Positions 11,781 through 21,755 are shown, counted from the first letter of the stretch. The stretch: 64,000 nt of DNA from Hydractinia symbiolongicarpus (GCF_029227915.1 NC_079879.1:24988501-25052500); one strand, 5' to 3'. Numbers and translations are program-made. Notes: generated from the sequence alone by a model not told the origin.

Positions 11781-14700
11781 GTGTCTGCACCAGTGGCAGC
11801 AACTAGCGACGCTCTTGCCGATCGATTACAGAGTGTGCGGGATACTGTTGCCTTCTACTAAAACAGGGCAAAGGAACAAATTTCGGGAGGGACAACGCTT
11901 CACGACGAGATCGAACAGGAGGCAAGGAAGGACTACGCGTAGGATGTTGAATATCAAGGCTCTGAGGACGATATCCAGATGCTGGAAGACGGAAATAGGA
12001 TCAAGGCATGGCGGTTCAACAAGGATTTGAACCAACCTCTAAAGGACGCTATTATGCAAAAAATTACACCACACGTGGACATGCGCGTTAAGGTTGTGTA
12101 TAGTTTTGGCTGTGATATTTACATGGATGGAGGTGATGTGTCTATTTACAGCAAAACTAAGAGCTCCAGGTCGCTGTCAAGTATAGCGGAAATCGAAGCG
12201 TTCATTGAAGAATGCGAAATGAAGCACCTTGATTTGGAGGATGGTGAGTTATATTGTGAGGCTTACTTACCACCTGCTAGGACCACCGCGACCGCAGGAG
12301 CAAACGAGGGCAAAATCATCTTTAGTCATGTACAGATCAAGGTGATAAGCACGCTTGTACCTCTTCTGGGATGCGGCCCTGTCCCGGACTGGTTGCATAA
12401 CAAGAAGTGCATCTACGCCATGGATGGGAAAAAAGAACGAACAGAAAACTTATGCTTCTGGAGATGCTTAGCTGTGAGAGAGAGTGCCAACGTAGTACGG
12501 GGAACAAAACGTTTAACAAAAACAGCTCTCACTTTAGCTCGAAATTACTACGAGGACCCTTAACTTAAACGCGAAGATGTGAGACCTACGAGGTTGGTGA
12601 ATCTGGAGGGAGTTGTCAAACAATTCAACGTCAACATTAAAGTCTTTGAGCCTAAGACAAACTCCGAGAAAGCACCATGGCGACTCGTCTATGGTCAAAA
12701 GCAGTGCAAAAAGGGTTTAGACATTATCAATATTGGTATGTTGGATGGCCACTGTTTGTACATCAAGGATTTAGATGTGCTGTCCCAGCACTGGAATGCG
12801 AGGCCTGTGGACAAGTTTTTAGCTACGATGCATCAAAATGGGTGGAATACATGGCAAAGCAAACCGGAAGGCATATTCATCATGCCTTATGCGGTCATGG
12901 CGGTGAGCGCGTTATATGTAAGGGAAAAAGGAGTGGAAAGTTGAAGGCTATGAGCCTATTTCAAAGACCGTTTATGAATACAACGGTTGTAAATGGCACA
13001 GATGTCCCTGTCGACCCGAGAGAAGCAACGCGGACAAGAATCGTTACGGTGCAACCTAGTCCAAGGAAAGGATGATACGGGAACAGGGTTACAACCTCGT
13101 CACAGCTTGGGAATGTGAGAAACCACCCAAAATTAAGAGGTACTTTATGAAGGAATTCAGACCATATCCTCACTATATCGTGTTTGATTTCGAGGCCCCG
13201 CTAGCACCTTTAAACTACCAGCAAACATCTGATTTAACATGCCTCTCGAGACATGTTCCTGTAAGTGTTGGTATTGCCGATAGTTTGAATAACCACCCGA
13301 CGTTCATTAAGCACGAGGATCCCAAGGTCTTGGTTAAACAGTGTGTGGAGCAGCTGGAAAAGAGGCATGCCCTCATTGTGGAAGAAGTCGAGAGAATGTA
13401 CCTCTAGCCTGACGATTTCGACATGCTCTCCAAAAAAGCCCGGGAGTTGTAGAATGAGTGGGTAAATCAAGTAGCTGTAATTGGGTTTAGCAGTGGCAAG
13501 TACGATATAAACTTGATCAAGCGGTATTTTGTCGAAGAAATCGCGCAAGGCGATAAGATCAGGGTAGCGAAGAAAGACAACGACTACATGTTCCTCACCA
13601 CCTCGAGGTTTAAATTTCTCGACATTAAGAATTTCCTTGATCCCGGCATGAGCTATGCCGGTTGGTGTAAATCGTTGGAATGTAAGCTTGAGAAGCTCAT
13701 GTTTCCATGAGTGGCTAACGAGAGCCACGACAAGTTGGACCATGTTGGGCCTGTCGCGCACGAGGATTTCCATAGCCGGTTAAGTGGGAAAACACACTAT
13801 CTCCTGAGGGGTACGGGACATTCTGCGCCAAGTTTTACAAACGAGACTGCGTCACTATTGATGGACTGGTTGCGCGAATACAATCTCGCCGACGTGGAAC
13901 CTTTCATTGAAGCCGTGGATAAGACGAGGCTGCAGAATTACGCCGACGAGATAGACATTCTGAAGGATGCGGTCAGTTTCCCAGGTGTATCGATGCGCTA
14001 CGTTCTGAACAAATCCCTACGGTTGAACCTCAAGCTAGAGCTATACGCTCCGGGAGACCCATGCAGGCACAGGGGCGAGGACTCTTGCTACACCAAGAGA
14101 TGTAAGAGTTGTAAAGAGGTACAGAAAGCATGTGAAAAATGTACGAGGAATGAGGCCTACGAGCTCTTGCGGACGGGGATGGTTGGAGGTCCTGCCATCG
14201 TATTCTGTAGATACCACGAACGAGACGTGACGGGTATCAGATCTCACGTGTACAGCGAACCCCACAAGTGTAGGACCATTCTAGGGTACGACGCAAACAT
14301 GTTCTACCCGAGTACCTTGATGCAAGACTTCCCCTGTGGGAAGGAACAGCTGATCAAAGTGGATACACCGACATCCGAACATAACTTAGAGCTACTGGCG
14401 CGAGGTGTGCGAGATGGAACTCTCTTCGGATTTGCACAAGTTGATATCGAGGTACCTGAGGATCTGCGTGACAAATTCGGCGAAATGGCCCCGCTGTTTG
14501 TCGTCAAGGAGATACCTGACGATCAAATCCCTGAGCACATGCACGAGTACTTAAAAACCACGGGCCGCAAGCGTGTTCCGGGTACACGTAAGCTTTTGGG
14601 GTTGATGAAAGCTGAAAATATCCTACTGTATACCCCTGTGCTGAAATGGTACCTTGACCATGGGCTGAAAGTGACTGCTTTTTTCCAATTTCTCAAGTAC

Positions 14701-15492
14701 ACTCGAGGTAAGCCCTTTGAATGACTTCCGGAAGAAATTGCCAATGCACGACGACAGGCTGATAAAGACCCCGACAAGCGTATTGCGGGGAACACAGCAA
14801 AGTTAAAAGGGTACAGCTTCTACGGTAAAATGATTGAAGACCTAGCGAGGTATGCAGATACTACGTTCACGAGGGATGAAAAGGCTGATGAAGCAGCCCT
14901 CCGAAGCCCGTACCTAGAGGATCTGGAAGAGATCGGATATGCGTACGAGCTCAGAAAAGGCAAACACAAGTGTAGTATAGATAGAGCCTACCAATGCGGT
15001 ATTGCAATGTACCAACTAGCCAAACTTCGGATGTGGATCGTCGAGACTTTGAATATATTTACATAGACACGGACAGTGCCTATTTTGCCATATCTGGGGA
15101 AGAGTTAAGAGATTTCGTTCGACCCGAACTGCTTGACACTTACAACAAAGACGTGAAAAACTGGCTCGTCACTGAGAAGTACTCAAGTCGAACGGGAAGG
15201 TTATTAAAAGCGGAATTCATTGAGTATCGGATGAACGGCTAAATGTTACTTCATCGAAGGCAAAGAAGGTACGAAGTTTACATGTAAGGGCATGTCAAAA
15301 AAGCAAAATGCTGTGACCTGGAGTAGGTACCTGAGTGCGCTGGGGGTGGCCTAAACATGGCAAAAAACGTAGGTTTTTGGGTGCACAATCAGGGTTTGAT
15401 TACGTATGAACAAAACAAGCCTGATCTCTCGGCGTTTTACGATAAAAGAGTTGTACATGATGATGGGATACATACCTCTCCGCTTATGTTGT
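11781..15492 (+). pseudogene. polB: Protein-primed DNA polymerase B (PolB) of the complete Polinton, broken
   Basis: The element's replicative polymerase. An N-terminal region (to ~12560) precedes a Cys/His segment near 12800-12900, an EYNGCKWHRC nuclease-like motif near 12975, ExoI D-x-E (VFDFEA, near 13180), an ExoII-like GKYDINL block near 13500, motif A (GYDANMFYP, near 14290), a motif B block (KLKGYSFYGK, near 14805) and motif C (YIDTDS, near 15065). The C-terminus ends at 15492. The inferred start codon at 11781 is now GTG. In-frame stops lie at 11859, 11940, 12561, 13057, 13405, 13450, 13708 and 14722, and there are about five frame changes plus a small deletion before motif C. Most stops are one C-to-T change from CAA, CAG or CGA. 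Catalytic aspartates of motifs A and C survive, so inactivation looks recent. Assignment is firm. Confidence 0.9.
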
Positions 15493-15533
15493 AAGCATTT
15501 TTGAATGACGAGGTTTTCTAAAAACTGTCCAAA

Positions 15534-15561
15534 GTTTTGTAAAGGTAGTACTTTACAAAAC
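15534..15561. terminator. Gene-end hairpin after PolB
   Basis: An 11-bp perfect stem (GTTTTGTAAAG / CTTTACAAAAC) with a 6-nt loop, 42 bp after the polymerase stop and before the next gene. It is one of a recurring set of hairpins at gene ends in this element. A role in transcript 3'-end formation is inferred from position and from the mimivirus precedent. Confidence 0.6.
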
Positions 15562-15635
15562 AAAAACAAAATGGAGTGGGTCCAGAAAATGTAAGCAAAC
15601 CCTATCACTATACAACTTCAAGATGATTTAACATA

Positions 15636-16063
15636 ATGGACAACGAACAAGGCGATGCATCAAATGCAATGATATTAGTAGGTCGTCAAGAGAGCGTACC
15701 AAATGCCCTCACAAAAAGGAAAAAAAGCATTTCCCCATATGCGATCCCCTAGGTTATCGGTATAAGCTTAACTTGGACAGGATTCATAACGCCTTAAATC
15801 ATGATACAGAGATAGCATCCCAGGAATATCTGGGATGTGATATTGTTACATTCATGAAGCATATCCAAACACAGTTTACAGGTGGGATGATCTGGGGCAA
15901 CCGAGGGCAGTGGCAGTTCGATCACAAGATACCAATAAAATACAGGAAGAATGGAGAATATCCTAGCGAGGAAGAACAATTGAAAAGGCTGCACTACACC
16001 AACATACACCCCATGTGGGTTGAAGATAATGAAAAGGAAGGTAATCAATATATCTCCGAGTAG
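15636..16063 (+). pseudogene. HNH-type endonuclease, frameshifted near the N-terminus
   Basis: The C-terminal 96 codons (from 15773) contain QFDHKIPI, the His-containing core of an HNH/treble-clef nuclease, followed by HYTNIHPMW and a downstream EDNEKEGN. This is the arrangement seen in HNH nucleases of large DNA viruses and mobile elements. The upstream part holds a Cys-containing segment in other frames, and the likely ATG is at 15636 (context ACATAATGG), so one or two indels separate it from the nuclease domain. It would cut DNA, perhaps during homing or replication. It sits between PolB and a small conserved gene on the same strand. Nuclease assignment is moderately sure; the start is inferred. 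Confidence 0.6.
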
Positions 16064-16190
16064 AATGTAGCCTAGCGCGGTTGATCAAACACACTTGCTA
16101 TAAACGGAAGTCTGTCTACTAATCGCTGTAATTCTACCCTATACCCTGATCGCGTTTTGTTTATTTCGCTACAAAAAGTTGTTAATAAAG

Positions 16191-16625
16191 ATGTCAGAGT
16201 TTGCACAAGTATTCGACTCCGCAGAATCTTTTGAACATGTTGAAAAGCCCACGCATAAACGCCAAGATTTAAAAGAGGACAAGCGCAAGGGCAAGGGGCA
16301 TCTCCTGCCGAAGAAGTGTACAGAAGGCTTTATTGAAAAGGCTCCCGATGAGGCCCTCGAAAAGGTACATGCCGAGTACGTTTAACGTGAGCTTCAAGAG
16401 AAGGGGGAAAAGACGGCCAAGCTGTTGACTACTCACGTGGTTAACCTCTATGCGAATCTTATTGGAAATTTCGTCAACATCAACAGTGTCGATGATTTAC
16501 GCAAGGATATTGAAGAAGACCCCATTATCCGAGATGCCATGACAGATCTCGGGATTCTCGTGTATTGCACAATTGGTAGGTGTTTAGAGCTTATCTTGGT
16601 AGGGGGCATACAGCTAGATATATGA
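16191..16625 (+). pseudogene. Conserved-looking hydrophilic Polinton protein of unknown function, one stop
   Basis: ATG at 16191 follows an AATAAAG start context. The frame runs 144 codons to the TGA at 16623, broken only by TAA at 16383, which is one C-to-T change from CAA. The first half is highly charged and Lys-rich (KEDKRKGKGHLLPKK). The second half is predicted helical with Asp/Glu-rich stretches. I do not recognise a family. The Lys-rich N-terminal half could bind DNA, but that is only a guess from composition. It lies between the HNH gene and a membrane protein gene on the same strand. Confidence 0.5.
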
Positions 16626-16681
16626 GCAAAAAAGAGGAGGAGGCGGAGACCAGAAGAAAGCTCCTTAAGGACATTAAATTT

Positions 16682-16703
16682 TTATAAGCCATAAGACTTA
16701 TAA
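16682..16703. terminator. Short gene-boundary hairpin
   Basis: TTATAAG and CTTATAA form a 7-bp perfect stem with an 8-nt loop, between the gene ending at 16625 and the ATG at 16707. It is weaker than the other hairpins of the series and partly AT-driven. Confidence 0.4.
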
Positions 16704-16706
16704 CAA

Positions 16707-17051
16707 ATGAGTGAGGAACCGGGATAACAAGAGCGAATTATTACAAAGCAAGTAAAGCATCCAGGAAGGGTTGCGCAAGGGCACAAGTTGGCGGCACTGA
16801 TGAAGAAAAGAAAGGAAGAAATGAAACAACAAGAAGGTACTGTAGAACCTGCAGTCAAATCTTCTTCTGGGGCCAGCTCCATACAGTCAGTCTATCTTTA
16901 CGGGGTAGAGACGCTGGCCGTGCTCGCGATAGGTGTTGGAGTGTGGTACAAATTTGGCAGAGACAAAAATGGTGGAGAAGCTCACAAAACCGCGATTCAT
17001 CCTGAGCCTCAACAAAAAAATAAAACTCTTATAATTTTCAAAATGCATTAA
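16707..17051 (+). pseudogene. Small single-pass membrane protein, one early stop
   Basis: ATG at 16707 (context ATAACAAATG) opens a 114-codon frame, broken by TAA at codon 7 (16725), one C-to-T step from CAA. A Lys/Glu-rich helical segment (HKLAALMKKRKEEMKQQE) precedes one transmembrane helix (SVYLYGVETLAVLAIGVGVW, about residues 67-86) and a short polar tail. Small proteins with one membrane helix are usual in Polintons and may sit in an internal virion membrane; that role is inference. The stop at 17049-17051 is five bases before the next ATG. Confidence 0.5.
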
Positions 17052-17055
17052 ATAA

Positions 17056-17328
17056 ATGAGTACAAAGGCAACACCTCATGGAAGCAACGTTACCCCTAAA
17101 GAGAAGGAGATTCTGGATATGCTATATGAAACAGTAGTGGATATATTTTTCACCTTTGCATATGCCCTTGGAGGTAAGAAATTTTTATGTATTTTATGAC
17201 CCTCTGCCAAAATGGATATGAATGATGTCCTCAAGATGGCGGCGTACTTCGCGGCAGGTAGAGCTAGTCGCGAGATGGCTGTCTCCAAGGGGTGGATTCC
17301 CGCGAGTATTGTCCCACAGCCCAAATAA
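17056..17328 (+). pseudogene. Small Polinton ORF(s), one internal stop
   Basis: ATG at 17056 has the strong TTAAATAAATG context. The frame reads a hydrophobic stretch (ETVVDIFFTFAYALGG), then TGA at 17197. It continues in the same frame through MDMNDVLKMAAYFAAGRASR to TAA at 17326. Either this is one protein of about 90 residues with TGA derived from CGA, or two tiny genes, the second starting at the ATG near 17213. I recognise no family. The TAA at 17326 abuts a mutated AAATAAAT start context for the next gene, so it is probably a true stop. Confidence 0.4.
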
Positions 17329-17703
17329 ATAGACGTAGATCCCGTCAGAATCGATAAAGAAATTAAACAGGTCCAACAGGACGAGAATTACCAACGCTTA
17401 TACACCCTGTTGTCCCACGACATTGTACCTCAGTACATTGAACTTTTAAAGACACCGATCAGGATACCCTTCTTCTACCCCGGACCCTGCCATGTCTCGC
17501 AAGAAAAGGCGCATCTTGCTGAGAGATATCGCAAGGTACTGCGATAACTAAAGGGTAGGCTATCGTTCGATCCTATCCCTCTCATATACAGGACCACACA
17601 CTGCCCCGTCTGTACGGGGTCTTTGGTCAAAAACCACGGCGGCGCATGGATTTGTATCGAATGCCTTTCCACCATCCCAAAATTCCAGAATAAAGGGTTT
17701 TAA
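17329..17703 (+). pseudogene. Zinc-ribbon protein, start codon mutated to ATA
   Basis: The frame reads from ATA at 17329, in the context AAATAAATA, which matches the usual AAATAAATG of this element with G changed to A. It continues 124 codons to TAA at 17701. One internal stop, TAA at 17545, is one step from CAA. The C-terminus carries two CxxC pairs (HCPVC and ICIEC, 16 residues apart), a zinc ribbon. The N-terminal half is helical. A zinc ribbon just before the packaging ATPase could bind nucleic acid or a transcription factor, but I cannot name a function. Confidence 0.5.
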
Positions 17704-17708
17704 TATAA

Positions 17709-18351
17709 ATGTTAGATGTGGTCCTTGAACCCCACACAGCAATCTTTACGGGCCCGACATCCTGCGGCAAGACGCAACGTGTTCTTGACCTACTTGAAAA
17801 CGAATATAAAAAACATTTCTACAGCAAAGTCATAGTATGCCCTACCATACAATGGAATACCACCTACCTTGAGAGAACTCTGGAAGGACGATTACGTGTT
17901 TCTGATAGACCCCAAAGATCAACTATTTGAATGGATACAACAATTGTCGTCGTTGCTGCCAGCTGAGGAGAGTTTGTTTATCGTTGACGACTGTATAGCC
18001 GACGAGAGCCTCGATAAGCGACGACAACCCCTACTTGAATTGGCTATTTTAGGTAGGCATCACAGCCATAGTTTGTGGCTACTAACCCAATCGTATACAG
18101 CTCTACCAAAAAATTTGAGAAGACAGAAAAAACAGTTCTTCCTCTGGTACCCCCATGAAAGAAGTGACATGAGGATGATAGACGAAGAGACGAATATGAT
18201 ATCCGATTGGGATGATATAAAGGGTGAGTTGAAAAAATCCAAATATGTATGCCTATATGTGAGGTTAGAGCAATTCTCGAGTCACCATACAAAAATCGAA
18301 TTCTATCCTATAGGAGATAAGATGTCTCTTGCAACCGTTGATTATTTTTAA
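17709..18351 (+). pseudogene. FtsK/HerA-like (A32-type) genome-packaging ATPase, one frameshift
   Basis: ATPase of the A32/FtsK-HerA family that pumps DNA into the capsid. ATG at 17709 has the TATAAATG context. Walker A is GPTSCGKT (about residues 15-22). Walker B is LFIVDDCI (near 17980) and a sensor-type LWLLTQS follows near 18080. A single-base frameshift near 17870 separates Walker A from the rest. The C-terminal part runs to TAA at 18349. Just before the next gene, an out-of-frame TAA at 18318 sits one base from the BRO ATG and may be the ancestral stop. Motif order and length match Polinton ATPases; confidence is high. Confidence 0.85.
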
Positions 18352-19113
18352 GGAAAACAAGTCCGATCATTTTATGTCAAGGATAAAAGTCACTGTATCG
18401 TAGCCTCCGATGTTTGGAGAGCCGCAGGATATAAGCGAGGAGCGGGAGTAAAAGACATTTAGCGATATGTTCCTAAGAAGTATAAAATGCGGATAGTCGA
18501 CGCTTTCGCTGACCTCCAAGGTGTGGACAGATCTGTCCGCACCTAACCAAACACAATTTTACTGACGGAACATGGCCTCTATTGCTTTCTGTTGAGGTGT
18601 GATCAACCTAAGGCAGAATCATTTTTGGAGTGGGTTGTAGAAGAGGTGCTACCCAGGGTAATGCGAAAGCTTACTGCAGCTCTTGAGGATAGGGATATTG
18701 CCATGGCAGTGTTGGCGGGTGATCTAGAAGATAGAGGTAGCCAGCCCATGGTGCTGGGGGATGAACTTGCGGTGCTTCAGGAACAGGTAGAAACATTACA
18801 GCAACGCACCGTGCCTTACCTCGAAGATCCTCAAAAAGATAACGGTATGGTCATTATCCAGAAAAACAACAACGACCCCTTTTCATACCTGGCCATCTGT
18901 GGCCAACAGGGGTACGTGGTACAATAAATACAGAACAAACTTGTTGACTACACCAGGGGTGAGATTGTTGTACTAGCAGAGACCCCGAATGCTATTGTAC
19001 ACTACAACTGGCTCAGGGAGCGTGGATGAATTGAAGTCAACCCCGAGCGTGTGAGACATTTTAGGCTTGGTGAGCACTACGCCCATAAACCTCTCCTAGA
19101 GCTCGCGAAATGA
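18322..19113 (+). pseudogene. BRO-N domain protein, five in-frame stops and no frameshift
   Basis: From ATG at 18322 (context GATAAGATG) one frame runs 263 codons to TGA at 19111. The N-terminal ~110 residues match the BRO-N fold: an early SFYVKDKS strand, VASDVWRAAGY, then LLTEHGLYCFLLR and FLEWVVEEVLPRV. BRO proteins are DNA-binding proteins of baculoviruses, phages and large DNA viruses. A middle Glu/Gln-rich segment is probably helical, and the C-terminal domain is not recognised. Stops at 18349, 18460, 18544, 18925 and 19027 are each one C-to-T change from CAA, CAG or CGA. The lack of indels over ~790 bp is striking. Its last ~50 bp reappear near 20230-20285. Confidence 0.75.
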
Positions 19114-19138
19114 TATGACGTAAGCAGGCAATGGGCCG

Positions 19139-19171
19139 TTTTTTGTATGGAATATTTGTCCATACAAAAAA
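19139..19171. terminator. Gene-end hairpin after the BRO gene
   Basis: A 12-bp perfect stem (TTTTTTGTATGG / CCATACAAAAAA) around a 9-nt loop, 26 bp after the BRO stop and 30 bp before the next start codon. Same design as the hairpins at 15534, 19512, 21319, 22543 and 30768. Confidence 0.65.
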
Positions 19172-19200
19172 GCTAATTCTACCCGAAAATATGATAAAAT

Positions 19201-19503
19201 ATGGAAGACAACATAATCATAATCTATCGCAAGCATACCGCGCAGGACGATGACGAGTATCATCATCTTCCGTACTACTGTGGGCGTGTTCAAAGACTTG
19301 TTCTTCCTACTCAAAGGAGATGGTTCAAAGACAACTATCCAAAATCCGAAGAGATTGTCGTCATCGATAATCCCAATGGTATGCACGCCTTTAATAGGTT
19401 TGAAGAGGATGGACATGTGAAGCGTTCCGGATGCCACTTTAAGCTTATCAATCTTACCCGAGACGACTTGTATGACCCGGGTGTTCCAGCACTAGAAGAC
19501 TAG
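19201..19503 (+). CDS. Intact 100-residue orphan Polinton protein
   Basis: ATG at 19201 (context GATAAAATATG) opens an uninterrupted 100-codon frame ending TAG at 19501. The protein is mixed charged/aromatic with no membrane helix or Cys cluster; notable stretches are DDDEYHHLPYYCGRV and HFKLINLTRDDLYDPG. I recognise no family. A hairpin precedes it (19139-19171) and another follows (19512-19546), which supports it as a discrete transcription unit. The open frame contrasts with its broken neighbours. It may bind DNA or protein in particle assembly, but nothing in the sequence shows this. Confidence 0.55.
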   Translation: MEDNIIIIYRKHTAQDDDEYHHLPYYCGRVQRLVLPTQRRWFKDNYPKSEEIVVIDNPNGMHAFNRFEEDGHVKRSGCHFKLINLTRDDLYDPGVPALED

Positions 19504-19511
19504 AGAGGCGC

Positions 19512-19546
19512 TAATTTTAATACTACTCTTGTGAGTATTAAAATTA
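19512..19546. terminator. Gene-end hairpin after the 100-codon ORF
   Basis: A 13-bp perfect stem (TAATTTTAATACT / AGTATTAAAATTA) with a 9-nt loop, starting 9 bp after the TAG of the preceding ORF. Confidence 0.65.
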
Positions 19547-19637
19547 CCACACAGAATGGGGAGGGCTCTAAACCCCTCCTCTATGGAATGTCATTTTGAC
19601 CCGTTTGGTCTCATGCTAAAAGCTATTGAAAAATCAA

Positions 19638-20299
19638 ATGATGGAAGCATGTATAAAAAATCAATTTACAAGGGATTACAATAAGATCCATGTACCCGTA
19701 CTACAATGTTGTATCAGGGCAAAGTCAGAGGCTGGTTATTGTGCTACCTGCCTGAAAAATTTTAGGTTTCGAGATGGACTATACTACGAGGGGTTTGAGC
19801 ACCCCAATGACGAAGAGCTTTTAAACATGTTAGCGTCAGGCGAAAAAGCATGGGGGAATTTGGAAGAAGCGAGATCGACGAGGATCTGGAGACTGATATT
19901 CAACGTCTAGGGCTGCATATTGTTGATGTTAAAGAGAACAACTATGGTGCAATCTGTTACAAGGTCATCAAAGATAACGAGTTGAAGCTGTCGGATTTGG
20001 CTGATATCACAAAAATAGGCGATATCCTTAAGTTTGCTATAGAAGATAGACGCTTAGTCGAAATTGATCTGGAAAATGAGCCTAATGTTATCAAAGGTAT
20101 CGTCTATGGGTACCCGTTCTATACACTACATCCTTTGGATTATCTGCGAGATCCGAATGATGAAAACTGGCCCGAGAATCTAGATGAACGCTTGAAGAAC
20201 TATTACCAAGTCTTAACATCCTCTGGATGTACAACCCCGGGCGTGGGAGACATTTTAGGCTTGGTGAAAACTACACGCATGAGTGCTTATTTTTTGTAG
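19638..20299 (+). pseudogene. Orphan Polinton protein with Cys cluster, frameshifted
   Basis: The frame from ATG at 19638 includes a Cys-rich stretch (VLQCCIRAKSEAGYCATC), perhaps metal-binding, and breaks near 19860. A second frame from about 19850 carries an acidic ~140-residue segment (DLETDIQRLGLHIVDVKENN and LHPLDYLRDPNDENWPE) to TAG at 20297. I do not recognise either part. Near 20230-20285 about 50 bp are nearly identical to the 3' end of the BRO gene, but read in another frame, which suggests recombination or a shared C-terminus after a further frameshift. It converges on the integrase gene. Confidence 0.4.
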
Positions 20300-20320
20300 C
20301 CTTGATAAGCCACAAAAAAT
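20289..20320. terminator. Hairpin between convergent genes
   Basis: A 9-bp stem (ATTTTTTGT / ACAAAAAAT), extended by two pairs beyond one mismatch, with an 8-nt loop. It contains the stop codon of the plus-strand gene and ends two bases from the stop of the minus-strand integrase, so one structure could serve both transcripts. Confidence 0.55.
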
Positions 20321-20321
20321 G

Positions 20322-21329
20322 TTACCAATCCTTAACATGCTCTGGAGGTACTTCGACATTCTCTGGGATCAGCATCAACTCTTCTGACACGAAGCTACGA
20401 TCAGGCCCATCTTTTAAATAGTACAGCACGCGACTGCCTGCCACGATGCAGTCCAACTTGTCCTTTTGCTTACTGCAAAAGGCATCAATTGCGCGCCTTT
20501 TTTGATCACCATGCTCTTTTCCAGGCTGTAACAGATTGAGGTACAGCCAATCCTCAGATAAGGGATTTTCTTCGGGGTATTGTTGACTTTTCGCGAGCGG
20601 TACCTCTTCGAGTTTAATCGCCCTGTTAGGTTTCATCCAAATCATGGCAGTCTTGGTATTATTGAGACTTTTTACGATGGTGTACAAGTGCTTGAACCAT
20701 GTGCTACTAATCTCCTCAGAGACTAGCTCTTGCGCATCTTGAGGTTTAAAGAGCCTTTCCGCAAGTACCTTATTAAAAGACTCTACAAAGGCCGTGAAAG
20801 TATGGTGGTACTTGGTGGTGGCCCGTTTAATCTCCACCCCCTTGTCCTCTAACAATTTCGTTACATTTGACTTGAATTCACTACCATTATCACATTGAAA
20901 AATCTTGGGGTATCGAAGAGGTTCCGCCTTGTACATGTCCTTGATCATGTCCGCTACCTCACTAGCTTTTTTGGTACGTAGAGGCCTCGCCACCTTATAC
21001 CTTGAGGCCACGTCGATGTCCGTGAGAATATACTTGTAGGTGCTACCGTATAGTTTGTCATGAGCCATATATAACAGATCAAATTGATGCATCTCTTTCG
21101 GTCTTGTAATGGTGAAATGGGGATAATCGATACGTTTCGGACCCCTAATATGTCGGAGCCAGAGTAGTTGCCTAGACAACCAGTGAGTGACTAGCTTTTT
21201 GGATATACCACTCTGCTCCGCGAGTAATTTGATGGCTTTCCGTCCAGTCCAGAGATGTTCTGGAGTGTAGTAAACATTGCTTAATTTCCGCGCCTCCTTC
21301 TCAGTAATGAGGTGTAGTGCTTTTGACAT
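20322..21329 (-). CDS. int: Intact Polinton DDE integrase (rve fold)
   Basis: Retroviral-type integrase that inserts the excised element. ATG at 21329 (context AATAAAGACATG) gives 335 residues without interruption. The open frame extends 24 codons further upstream, but that part overlaps the end of the preceding gene and a hairpin, so I prefer the shorter start. Catalytic residues are visible: D84 in HQFD, D147 in QCDNGSEF and E183 in VESFNK, with 35 residues between the last two, the DD35E signature. A C-terminal SH3/chromo-like strand segment (SRVLYYLKDG and SFVSEELML) resembles the tail of Polinton integrases. This is the best-preserved long gene of the element. It is transcribed leftwards and follows a membrane protein gene. 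Confidence 0.92.
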   Translation of the reverse strand: MSKALHLITEKEARKLSNVYYTPEHLWTGRKAIKLLAEQSGISKKLVTHWLSRQLLWLRHIRGPKRIDYPHFTITRPKEMHQFDLLYMAHDKLYGSTYKYILTDIDVASRYKVARPLRTKKASEVADMIKDMYKAEPLRYPKIFQCDNGSEFKSNVTKLLEDKGVEIKRATTKYHHTFTAFVESFNKVLAERLFKPQDAQELVSEEISSTWFKHLYTIVKSLNNTKTAMIWMKPNRAIKLEEVPLAKSQQYPEENPLSEDWLYLNLLQPGKEHGDQKRRAIDAFCSKQKDKLDCIVAGSRVLYYLKDGPDRSFVSEELMLIPENVEVPPEHVKDW

Positions 21330-21351
21330 GTCTTTATTACATGTCAAAAGC
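21319..21351. terminator. Gene-end hairpin spanning the integrase start codon
   Basis: A 13-bp perfect stem (GCTTTTGACATGT / ACATGTCAAAAGC) with a 7-nt loop. It begins 3 bp after the stop of the minus-strand membrane gene and includes the integrase ATG in one arm, so it could end one transcript and also occlude the next start in a read-through RNA. Confidence 0.65.
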
Positions 21352-21354
21352 GTT

Positions 21355-21752
21355 TTACAAATACTTGTATGCAACAAAACCCAGAAGAGCCAAGCAGCCA
21401 ACGATAAAGGTCAATTCACCATCTTGTTGCTTTTCTGAAGGTGTGTAAAAATCTGACAATTTTGGTTTACTCTCTTCCGTTGCAATATACTACCTGTACA
21501 TACTATCGTCCAGCTCCCGAAGGCTCTTTCCAGCCTATATTTGCATTTCCCATTGTTTGTTAAACCAGTCGATTTTTGTTTGTCGGTCCTGTATCCATTG
21601 CGCTCGGGCGCTCTGTAGCGCCTCTATCGCTTCATCGTGCCTCTTGCGTTCTGCCTCACCATGCCCTGAATGCTTATAAACAGAAAGTTTGTACCGCTGA
21701 ATGCCAACGCGTTAATCGCGGCACCTACAACAAGAATACCGATAGTTGCCAT
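21355..21752 (-). pseudogene. Small Polinton protein with terminal membrane helices, frameshifted
   Basis: ATG at 21752 (context AATAATAAATG) starts a hydrophobic N-terminus (IGILVVGAAINALAFSGTNF). After a frameshift near 21660 a Lys/Glu/Gln-rich helix follows (ERKRHDEAIEALQSARAQW), then LSDFYTPSE and a C-terminal membrane helix (LTFIVGCLALLGFVAYKYL). Two TAG codons (near 21535 and 21505) are one step from CAG. The order hydrophobic start, charged helix, DFYTPS-like motif, C-terminal helix is a conserved small Polinton family of unknown function, probably membrane-associated. It sits between the Cys/His-repeat gene (stop 3 bp upstream) and the integrase. Confidence 0.6.
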
Positions 21753-21755
21753 TTA

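Noticed and set aside
11781-19113. Alternative genetic code or programmed readthrough to explain in-frame stops
   Set aside because: All three stop codons occur both inside genes and as credible true stops, frameshifts and deletions are present as well, and start codons are also mutated. Pseudogenisation is simpler.
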